Shown here: piece by piece, positions 10,769 to 20,800 of the stretch
Layout of the letters: each line of letters starts with the position of its first letter
Position numbering within the stretch: position 1 is the stretch's first letter
Source of the DNA: Lumbricus terrestris
Taxonomy: Eukaryota > Annelida > Clitellata > Crassiclitellata > Lumbricidae
Reading direction: 5' to 3'
DNA: 64,000 nt
NCBI GenBank assembly: GCA_949752735.1
Contig: OX457053.1
Location: 8,173,813-8,237,812 of the forward strand
Made by a program: the position numbers and the translations under genes
The notes under the pieces: generated by a model
Seen by the model: only the letters and a program-made list of their open reading frames with translations
Told to the model about the DNA's origin: nothing
Database searches by the model: none

Positions 10769-11280
10769 TATATATCAGCACCTCAGTATTATGATCCAGC
10801 GATTCAGTGCGGTTGCATTCCACAGTGCCTATCCAGCGCAGGATCTCTACGACGATTAGGTGCCGTTCCAGATGACTTTATTCTGTTCATAATTAATAAT
10901 TTAGTCCCTGAGGGATCCTAAATACCCTCAAAAAATAATAACAATAACAATTGATGTATATGGTGCCATAACACAGTTACAAGGGGCCACTATTATACAT
11001 ATACGATGCTCAGCAAAGTGACTGAATAAATGGAGTACATGCATGAATGAAACCCACCTGATAACCACATATGCCACCAAGTTGCCAGTTGCGTTCCACA
11101 CACACACGCCGTGCAATACTCATAGCTGCAATTCCCCTTGGCTGAGTAACGATGATGTTACAGTACTGGTTTCGATGGGCATAATGGTCAAGTATGAATT
11201 GAAGCGCCTGCGTGGTTTTTGCCACTTTCCGTCTCACCCTGAATCACCGTCATCTGGTTGCTTTCCACAAGATCGATGAT

Positions 11281-12465
11281 CTGAAAGAAAAACATGCAAC
11301 AAATACATTAGACAAACATAGTGATGTAACTTTTCCAGAAAATATTCCTCAGAAAATTTCCGGAAATCAAAGAGGACATGAAGAGAATGTGATAAGAATA
11401 TTTGGAGACATTGTGTGACTAAGGTAAAAGATGAATAGACATGGAAATGAATGGAATAATAATGACATCATAATGATTTCTGAATCTGCATAACAGCTCT
11501 GCACCCAAAAAATCCACAATCATGCTCTGAAAAATTTATTACTGTAGCAGACTAGCAGTGAAGCCTATATTCAATGCACAATATCTTTGTTCTCTAAGCA
11601 CTTTAAACTTTTCAAAAGGTCAAGAGCATCTTTGTGGAGAAGCAAAAAACTCAGAAACAGTAAGGCATGGTTTAAGTTGGCAGCCATAGGAAATCATACT
11701 GAATGAGAAGTTCTACAACTGAAGCACATATTTTTCTGTTAGCAAACTGATTTGTTTGTTCCTTGTTTTTACTGTTTTTTAGGTTCACAGTATTTGTGTG
11801 AATTCATTATTTTGTTCTGCCTAGTTGTAGCACAATAAAATCTTACACAAAATAGTGTGTCTTTTCTGAACCTCTTACTTAATTTTAAGCTGGAACAATT
11901 CAGGATTTATGAAGCCAATCAAAACAGAGACTGTCATCCTGTTCCATTTTTTTAACATTGAAGCTAAAGATAAAAGTGAAAAGGTAAATAAAATCAAAAT
12001 GTCTATGACATGCGCTTATGCCAAAGATCTTAGCACTTACAAAATTACTTAAGAATATTTCATACTTGACCTGCATAACATAGAATAATCATAAGCCGAG
12101 TGAAAAGTCAAAAGTGAACGGAAGCCTTTTACACAACTAAATATTGTACACAACACTGTGACAACAGTATACAGATCAAGAATACCAGAACTTACGTCTT
12201 GTTTGTACTTTTGTACTTACTTACTGAGCGCTTTGCATGTTGGGATGCATGTTGCGACGCCGTCGGTAGATCGCTGCGCTCTAGCCTAATTTATTGCATT
12301 CGTTGGCAATCAAATTGTTTGGAGAACGGGCATGCAGTGTGCGTGTTTACTGTACTTTGTTATACTGAGATTTGCATCGCACTTGTGTCGAAAATTATAC
12401 TTTCGGCAAACTTCAAGAATTTCCGGTTTAAACATATAATACTAGCATAAGCGCGACCAGATTAT
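11281..12465. other. AT-rich stretch without recognised content
   Basis: No exon matching the TDRD9-like block downstream (in gene sense) or any other family was found. ORFs are short and low complexity. Confidence 0.45.
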
Positions 12466-12469
12466 TACT

Positions 12470-12712
12470 TAGGCCATTAGTGTTAAGTGGCAAAACTATA
12501 GTATCCGGGACCGATGTTTATAACGTTGGAAATTTCCAATTCGGTTAGGGTACTATAGTTTCGCCGTGTTAAGTAACCGAACCTGTTGTAGCCGACCTGC
12601 GTGTCGTGCGAAGCTGGCCGTATTTCGTATAACTTGTACCTGTACTCGTTCTGCGGTGTGTCAGATTGAATTTGAATAAACGAATATTATTATTATTATA
12701 ATAATATTCAAA
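12470..12712 (+). mobile_element. SINE family B, 5'-truncated copy
   Basis: Shares accgaacc...gccgacctgcgtgtcgtgc...ccgtatttcgtataac and the end ctgcggtgtgtcagattgaa with the full copy at 29449-29820 and finishes in an (att)n tail. It is interrupted at 12489-12565 by a short inverted-repeat element. Confidence 0.85.
12489..12565. mobile_element. 77-bp TIR element with 9-bp target duplication
   Basis: Ends ggcaaaactatagta and tactatagtttcgcc are inverted with one mismatch. The 9-bp repeat GTGTTAAGT flanks it at 12480-12488 and 12566-12574. Related SINE copies lack this insert, which supports an insertion. A 9-bp duplication is typical of Mutator-like elements, but assignment on 77 bp is tentative. 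Confidence 0.85.
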
Positions 12713-12782
12713 ACATTAACCCAGCGATCGTCTCAACTGTAACTATAATGCCGCGCTAATGCGCCTTCCGGCAGTGAAACCA

Positions 12783-12985
12783 TTGATATGTATTATGTAA
12801 TTACTGGATGGCTAAAGCTTCGGCTATTGGTCCATGGCCGACGGCGAATCACACGTGACTTCCTGTCAGGGAGGCAGGTGCTTGTTGATATGTAAAACTA
12901 TTTATATGTACTATATAGTTACTGGATAGGTAAAACTTCGGCTATTGGTCTATGGCAGACGGCGAATCAGCTCTGACTTCCGGTA
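12783..12985. repeat. Diverged tandem duplication, unit about 115 bp
   Basis: The block tactggatggctaaag-cttcggctattggtccatgg at about 12800 recurs from about 12915 with scattered substitutions, including the shared gacggcgaatca and tgacttcc segments. No coding signal. Confidence 0.75.
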
Positions 12986-13114
12986 TGGGCAGCTTTATAA
13001 TGTAAAACCATGTTAAATTCCCCAACTTTAAAGGCTATTTTCAAGAAATCTGGTCGGTAGCCGCAAAACATGGTGTCACGACAACTGGTCCGACATGTGG
13101 TCTACGGACAATTC

Positions 13115-13318
13115 GTCTACCGACAACTGGTCTGTTGTGTTGTTTGACTCGGGTTCTGCTGAAAATAAGATAGCCCCTCCCATTCTGGCTTGGCCGAAGC
13201 AGGAGTGATCCAGCACTTAGGCTGTTTGTGTTAAGTTACCGAACCCACTGCTGTAAAGCCGACCTGCGTGTCGTGCTATAACAGTGGGCCGTATTTCGTA
13301 TAACCTGTACCTTTGAAG
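13115..13318 (+). mobile_element. SINE family B fragment
   Basis: Matches the middle of the full SINE at 29449-29820 (tgactcgggttctgct, aagatagcccctccca, gccgacctgcgtgtcgtgc, ccgtatttcgtataacc) and stops before the 3' end. Confidence 0.8.
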
Positions 13319-13330
13319 AAAAAAAACATT

Positions 13331-14340
13331 TTTGCATTTCAATTCTCCCTACAGCTTTTACTTGTATACCTCTTGACCGTTATTTGACATCCATTAACCG
13401 TGTATCCCAGACCAAATTTCTGGGATTAATAATTGATAAGCATCTTAGCTGGAAATTCCATATCACCCTTATCAAAAATAAGATTGCTAAATCTATTGGA
13501 ATAATTAACAGGCTTAAAAATATTCTTCCCCTCCCTACGCTTAAAACACTTTATAACACCTTTGTCCTACCTTATCTTAATTATGGTATTATCATATGGG
13601 CAGGCGGATACAAGACTCACCTTGAACCCCTGCTACTGTTACAGAAACGTGCTGTTAGAATCATCTCAGGCTCCCACCAGAGCCTTCTATTACAGTAATA
13701 GAAGGCTCTGGCTCCCACTATTTGGCTGCCTCTGCAGGCCTATTTAAAAACCTCGAACTACTAACTGTTTATGACTTGTATAAACTCCAACTGGCAGTAT
13801 TTATGTACCGACATCAGAATCATTTACTTCCCAATCTTTTTAGGGACTATTTCACAACCAATGCTTCTATCCACAACCATAACACCAGATCACGCTTCAA
13901 CATACATCATAACTCACGTAACACTAAGCAATTCACTGTCAGATTTTCAGGCCCCAAACTTTGGAATTCCATTGACCCTAACACCCGTTCCATCAACTCC
14001 CTTAACTCATTTAAGTTGGCCTTTAAAAAACATTTGCTTAAAACAGCTGACTCTGTGTAAGCTATAAATAAGTTAATAACTAAACACTAGCCACGTTGTC
14101 GATTCTTTGTTTTTATCTGTTTCTTTACTCAGTCCTAAAATGTTGGGGATGACTAGATAAGCGTTAGCTTCTTCTCCTCACGAGTCGATTCACTTAACTC
14201 TCTATTGTTCTACTATCTATTGCATATTTCAAATGTATACATAATATGTTTCCTTATTTCTGTGCTTCTACTAACTTAAAAAGTGCATTATGATTAGTAG
14301 TATGTATACACTGAATCGATTCAATAAATTTGATTTGATT
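13331..14340 (+). mobile_element. LINE 3' fragment, same type as the element at 58.2-61.3 kb
   Basis: Two ORF pieces (13384-13698 and 13722-14060) encode the region after the reverse transcriptase palm: TKFLGLIIDKHLSWK, YNTFVLPYLNYG, LQKRAVRIISG, then SGPKLWNSID. The same order is found in the LINE at 60385-60963. The 3' end is caataaatttgatttgattt, a (ttgat)n-type tail. The break between the ORF pieces is caused by the 41-bp insertion at 13678. Confidence 0.87.
13678..13709. mobile_element. 32-bp palindromic insertion with 9-bp direct repeats
   Basis: The insert is essentially two inverted arms (agagccttctatta and complement) around CAG, between exact repeats GGCTCCCAC (13669-13677 and 13710-13718). 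Removing the insert plus one repeat (41 bp) puts the two flanking LINE ORF pieces into one frame, direct evidence that it is a secondary insertion with target-site duplication. Confidence 0.88.
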
Positions 14341-14509
14341 TGACCTCACTTTGTTAATTAGGCCCCTACTTAGCAGGATGTGTCCCTTCTGGTGTGCCTA
14401 TTTGTTCCCTCACTCTTATTCTACTTATTCACTATGCTTATTTGCTTATTGCTGATTATGTTTATAGCTTGTTAAGCATACATGTACAATTGAATTGTAA
14501 TGAACGCCT

Positions 14510-14631
14510 AGATCACTCTCTGACACATTCTATAAGCACTTAAAAACTGTTCTGTTTGTCCGTACTGGAGTCGGGAACGCCTCTGAGTAGTTTCCTTGAA
14601 GAGGCGCTATATAAATACTTGAATGAATGAA
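14510..14631 (+). mobile_element. L2-like tail fragment
   Basis: Carries tactggagtcgggaacgcc-tctgagtag, gaggcgctatataaat and a (gaat)n tail, the same 3' end as the LINE at 17.8-20.2 kb. Confidence 0.85.
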
Positions 14632-14849
14632 ACAGGAAACAGATTCTATTTCGCAACACATACCACGTTATCATTTACCACATTAACTTCAGCATAAATT
14701 CACTTTTATTAACACAAACAAATTTCCTACTAAAAATATTCCAGATTGCAGAGATTTCTTGTTGCTAAACAATACTTGTCGTTTCTGGTGATCCCGTTAG
14801 ATATCATCGATACGGTTCGTAAAAAAATTAACACTACATGATCGTAGGA

Positions 14850-17800
14850 TCAAAGTTTCCGATCTTCGGAAAGTCCATGTCGCTCGAGTATGGAAACGGT
14901 GGAATGGAAAGCACTGCAAAAAATAAACAAATCGTTTGACTATTACTGACGGGTGCAGCCAGGAAAACATTTCTAGGTTTCCATTGCTGGGTTTCCAAAT
15001 TCCAATGCAGTCAAAGTATATAGAATTAGGCTAAAAAAAATTGTGAAATCATTTTGGGGACTCGAACCCGTAATACACCCATGCTTACAAAGCATCTGCA
15101 GTGCCATTACCCAAAAATCATCGGTAACTCATACATACATACATACATACATACAATGTCATACACACATACAACATACATACATACATACATACATAGC
15201 ACAGCTACCACACAAAATCATGTTCCTTCGGTGGCCCAACTATGGAAATGGTCCCTGGTGAGTTCTGCTGCGCCTGCTTCCTAGAAAGATCCCCATCACA
15301 TTCTTCAAAAGCTGTTCTTTTTGGCTTTGCTGGATATGGAGGCACCTCTGAGTTGACCCCATTCATGAGGTGTTACATAATTCCTTGTCCAGAAGACCAG
15401 TGCACTGAGACATAACTAGTCTCTGAAAGATAATAATCTGAGAGTAGTCCTAAGCTAAGAAGAAAATGAACAAGTGCTCATCAGCATAGGATGAACACAG
15501 GTGCTAAGAGTAAAATGTTCACAACCAATGAGCACCTAACAACGACAATACGCACGAGTGCAATTAGAGGTTCTCGATAAACATTCTTTACGTAGAAATC
15601 CACGGCTGTTTTACCTTCCTTCCCGGATGATTGTGTAGACGTTCTTCTTCGATAGGTCAACAACCGTGGATCCCATCTTACTCAGTGGCGTCGTACCAAG
15701 CCGACCTCCGTCAAAGACAACGTCGAGATGCGACCAGAGATGCTCAAACTCCTGTACAACATCGCGCGAACAAACAACACTGAAAAATAGCTAAAGAAAC
15801 AGCTACAGCTCATTAACTATGATGATGATGATGGTTCTCTGCCCAAAGGCAGGTTCATTGGCTTTTACGCCTCTGGGGATGAGATGAGTGAGGTGGTTTC
15901 CCGTTGCCTTCCCCACAGACAGTGGTGGGTAAGCATCAGCAACTTGCCAAAGGTCGCACCCCTGCGTCCTACACGTGCTAGCCCGAGATATCTAAATCTC
16001 TGAATGTCAACTCCCAGGCCGGGGCTTGACCCGCAGTCCGTTGCAACGAACAGACGAATGCCGCTCTCGCTTACCGGTGTAGCTAACTAGGCCAGTTTAA
16101 TTAACTATAATCTAATCTAATCCAATGACTTCTGTAGCTCTATTATCATAAAGCACAGGGCATCACGTGAACACAAAGAGTAAAAAATGCTCTATTGTTT
16201 TCAAATCTAGGCACTTAAGACCTCCTTCACTGGCAACAGCTGAAGTTGTAAATTTAAGCACAACAAAGCAACTTTGAGAAAAATTCAGGAATGTTTTCCT
16301 TGTTGTCCACAGTTGCATGACATTAATTAGTAATAGTTGCTTAAATAAATGAACAAATAAGCTTCGATGTTAACCAGGTTTTTTAGAATATAACAATAAT
16401 AATTCTAGTGATCAATTCTTTTCCCCTTTGTTACCGGAAACAGGGACAAATGCCTGAACCTGGAATTTCAACATTACCCAGCAATTCCACTGGTCAAAAA
16501 AAAATCAGCATTGATCATAACTCCACCAAATGCTCTCTGACAGTTCAAGTGCCAAGCCTGGAGCAAGGAGGGTGACGTTAATCGTAATCTTATATAGCGC
16601 CAACTAAAGAGAAACTCAGAGGTGCTCCCGACCTGAAGGCACCACACCATGATCGAAAAGAATGGTTTCCAAACGCCTGCCGAAAAAAAAGACCATGAAG
16701 ATCATTGCAAAGATTTTGCTAGGTAACTTACTCCAGAAAGATGGACCAACCACAGAAAAGCTTTTGTTTTGTTTGTTTGTTTGTATGTGCACTTGTTATA
16801 GCGCCCCTTCAAGCACTCTACTCAGAGGCGCTCCCGACTGCTGAGCAGACATTGCATCGAAGTTTCATGCCAAAGCGCTGAGCAATTGCGAGTGAAGGAC
16901 TTGCCCCAAGGTCCCTACGCGGCGACTTGATGTGGTTTCGAACCTCGAACCTTCCGGCTTCAAGGCAACGACGCCACCACTACACCACCGCGCCCCACCA
17001 TTCTTTTAGATCATGGTATGGTGCTTTCAGGTCGGGAGCACCTCTGAGCTTCTCTTAAGTTGGCGCTATATAAGATTATGATTTATGCAGCACTGTGTAA
17101 GTTCGAGCCATAGGGACAACCGGGTCACCTTGCATGGCAGAGCGACGAAGAATCATCTTAGACATGACACAATCGTTTTAAAGGAAATCAAATTAAATAC
17201 AAATTGAAATTCCATTCCATATTCGTACCTGCACCGACAGCGTGCTTTCGTGTGAGCTCACATTCGCGCTTGTCAGCGCCAACGGTTCACGACACACTCG
17301 GCTGACGTCCCGCACAAAGCCGTGGTCTGGCACTCGAATGCCCACCAACGTAGTTCCCGGGTTCAGTTCCGGATTGAGAGCGACCAGTCTCTCAAAGACA
17401 ACTGTAACCGGACCAGGCAGCAGTTCTCTAAGCAGCGCGTCTGAAACCGTCACTTTACCCCATCTGATTCAAACAGAAAACAACAACAACAATAATAATA
17501 ACGATAATAACAATAATAATAGTAATAATAATAATAAAATAGAATGATGCAAAATACACTGCACTTCTTGCAGCACATGATTTCATTCCTCTGGCCTTCG
17601 AAACCCATGGTCCCATCAATAGCACATGGTCTTTCATTCATTTCTGAACTTGGACTAATCGTAATCTTATTCACAGGTTCCGCAATCCTACTCGGATTAC
17701 CGTAGACCCGAGAGAAACTAGCCACTTATTCCAACGGCTCTCAATTAAATTAATATTCAGCAATTCAATCTACATCTGGAGGACTCGTCGCTCTCGCAAT

Positions 17801-20800
17801 CCATGGATTTTGCTGCGGTCATGGAACAGTTCGGGCTCAAGCAACATGTCACTGAACCCACTCACTTGCTGGGTGGGTGGCTTGACGTCATTGTCACAAG
17901 AGATGACTGTCAGGTGTCAGATGTGACCGTCTTTCCTCCTGTTCTCTCCGACCACGGTCTCGTCGTCGCGTCAATCCCCTTCATCTACGAACCTCTTCTC
18001 CTCACCGTTCGTCAGATCCGCAATTGGAAAAGTCTTGACCGTTCTGCATTCCGCTCAGCACTCCGAGCTCATCCTCTCTTTGCTGATCTTCAATCGTCTA
18101 CCGGGCAATCTACGTCAGAGCTGTTCAGCTCTTATGAGACTGCGTTGTCTGGTCTCCTAGACACCTTTCTACCTGTGCGCAACGTCCAGTCGCGCTACCG
18201 TTCGTCTTCTCCGTGGTTTGATGCAGAGTGCCGGAAGCTCCGACGGCAGGCAAGAAGACTTGAGAGAATCTGGATAAGAACGCGTTCTCCTGCTGATCGG
18301 GCCTCGTGGATCCGCTTCGTAAGAGACATGCATACCTCGTACCGCGCCAGAGAACGCGAATACTGGGAGACCATCATCACTCGCCAGTCTAAGGAGCCGA
18401 AGAGACTCTGGACCACTTTCAACAGTCTACTGGGCCGTTCGAAGGGTGGTCGGCAGTCGGAGTCTCCCCCGCCGTTCTCCGCGGAGGTGTTCTTACAGCG
18501 ATTCTCCGCCAAGATTTCTTCTATTCGGAGTTCCACCGCCGAATCGCCATCGCCTACCTTCTCTACCACCGAGCATCGGCTTCCTACTCTCCAGGAGATT
18601 ACGAGTGAGGAGCTGCGTCGACTCATCCTCTCCTCCGCCGCCAAGACGTGTGAGCTGGATCCTGTGCCAACATTCTTGGTTCAGGAACTGATCGACGATC
18701 TCCTCCCATTCCTTACCATCCTGTGCAACTCTTCGATCCGTGAGATGTGTCTTCCTGCCTCACAGAAACGCTCTGTTCTTCTACCTATTCTGAAGCGCGA
18801 TGGTCTGGATCAAAGTGATCCTGCAAACTATCGCCCTATTGCAAACGTTACTTTCTTATCTAAAATACTGGAACGCACTGTGGCCAACCAGCTGATTGTT
18901 TATTTAGATATGAATGACTTGATGCCGTCGCAGCAGTCGGGTTTCCGTCGAAATCATTCAACGGAGACTCTCCTGCTTCGACTTTTGTCTGACTTCTATG
19001 GCGCAGTTGACCGTGGTCAAGTCACTCTCCTCGCTCTCTTTGACGTGAGCTCTGCCTTTGACTTTGTAGACCACTCAATTCTCCTGCAGCGCCTCTCCAC
19101 TTCTTTCGGCTTAGTGGACCAGCCTCTTGATTGGCTTAAATCCTTCCTATCTGACCGCTCAAACTGTGTAGTTCTTGGGTCGTCCAGATCTGCTTGGGTC
19201 CCTGCCCCTCTTGGGGTGCCCCAGGGTTCCGTCTTGGGTCCGCTGCTGTATCTTCTCTATACTGCTGATATTTGCTCCTTACTATCATCTCAAGGGCTTC
19301 TGCACCAGCTATTTGCTGATGATGTGCAAGCCTACATCCATACCTATTCGGCTGATGCGGTGGCCGCTGTCAGCCAGATGTGTAGGAAAATGGATGTCCT
19401 CTCTCTCTGGATGGCCTCCAATCGGCTACTCTTAAATCCATCCAAAACACAGTTTATTTGGTTGGGTGGCCGTAGGCAACTCCAGGGTATTGACCTCTCA
19501 CAACTTGCTCTGCTCTTTCCCCATATCTCATTTTCCCTCACAGTTCGTGATCTGGGTCTCACCCTCGATTCTGAACTCACTCTGTCCCAGCATGTGAACT
19601 TGGTTGCTCGGAGTGCCTATTACCAGCTTCGTCAGCTTCGGGTGGTCTCCCGCTCTCTCTCTCACGACGCGGTCGTCGTCCTTGTTCACGCCTTTGTTAC
19701 AAGTCGAATCGACAACTGTTGCTCCTTACTTGCTGGTCTTCCCATTGGGGTCCTGGGGCGACTTGATCGTGTATTGCGCTCCGCTGCTCGCCTTGTTGGG
19801 CGGCTTCCTAAATTTGCTCCTGTCTCTGCATATATGCGTGATGTGCTGCACTGGCTGCCAGTGTCCCAGCGGATCTCATACCGCATTGCTGCTGTGGTCT
19901 CACGCTGTGTCCTTGGCTGTGCTCCGTCATACTTGCGTGATCTTTGCTGTCCAGTCTCTGACGTTGCAGCGCGTCGTGTACTACGCTCTTCGGCTAGGGG
20001 TGAACTTCTGGTCCCGCGGGCTCGCTTAGTTATTAAGCAGCGCCGTGCTTTCTCGGTTGTGGGGCCTACTGTCTGGAATGACCTCCCGGTTGCGCTTCGC
20101 TCTTTACTTGTGGCCCATCCGGCTGGGTTCTACAAGTCTCTCAAGTCTTTTTTCTTTGCTCGTGGTTGGGCTGGGAGCGCCTCTGAGTAGTTTCTTGAAG
20201 GGGCGCTATATAAATGCTATGAATGAATGAATGAATGAATGAATTCAACGCTGCTGCATACCGCAGAACTTTTGACAGGACAGAATTGGATGAAACATAG
20301 CCATTCGAAAACCCACCAACTAACAGTCTCCGGACAATTTTTTGTTTCCTGAGGGGATAAGACTCGGGTAAAAAAATAAAAAAATTAAGTGGCTGATTCA
20401 AAGAACCTGTGAAAACTTTCAATCTTAGTACATAGCAATTTGTGATGCTCCTTTAAAAGGTTCTAATAACAACGAGTATTATTTTAGAAACTAAATGCAG
20501 ATAGACAAAAATTATAAAAATATTTCCCAGTTCAAAGAGTTCCAAATAATAGACCTTGCAAACTTGTAAGCAAATAAAAAATATGCTTAAATATATAAGC
20601 TTCTTTACTATTCCAAACCCATGACCACACAGTGGGACTTACTTATGGACATCTTCAACATCACCAACAGAAATTGATATCGGCTTCATCAGATCACGAC
20701 CTTTGACAGCGTAAATTCTGCGGATGGCAGAAGTGCTCTGAGCCAGACCGGAAATTCCATAGATGGTGTCTGTGGGAAGAGCAATTATGTTGCCACTTCG

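Larger units (their letters stand above)
4560..11280 (-). pseudogene. TDRD9: TDRD9-like DExH helicase exons with frame lesions
   Basis: Three exon-like blocks match the Tudor-domain helicase TDRD9 (Spindle-E), which acts in germline piRNA silencing. Block 11058-11280 encodes the P-loop region (IQGETESGK, then TTQALQFILDHY) and motif Ia (VTQPRGIAAMSIARR), ending at a CAG|GTGGGT donor. The P-loop carries one extra A in an A-run, which shifts the frame inside GK-TT. Block 5103-5347 starts after ttttccag and encodes RCPLEQLILKVKLLDLGEPK, breaks frame before PPPKLNDIKK, lacks roughly 15-20 family residues, then resumes with NGDLTFLGRVLGSLPLD and a GTAAGT donor. Block 4560-4623 is clean (SLSLRSFFIQPFKEFIELY) and in phase with it. 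The segment with DEVH and motifs III-VI, expected between 5.35 and 11.06 kb, is not seen. Intact splice sites argue against a retrocopy. A decayed gene is most likely; assembly indels in a real gene are the alternative. Confidence 0.72.

Noticed and set aside
18195..18644. 149-residue minus-strand ORF
   Set aside because: Lies entirely over the LINE reverse-transcriptase frame on the other strand and has no independent signature.
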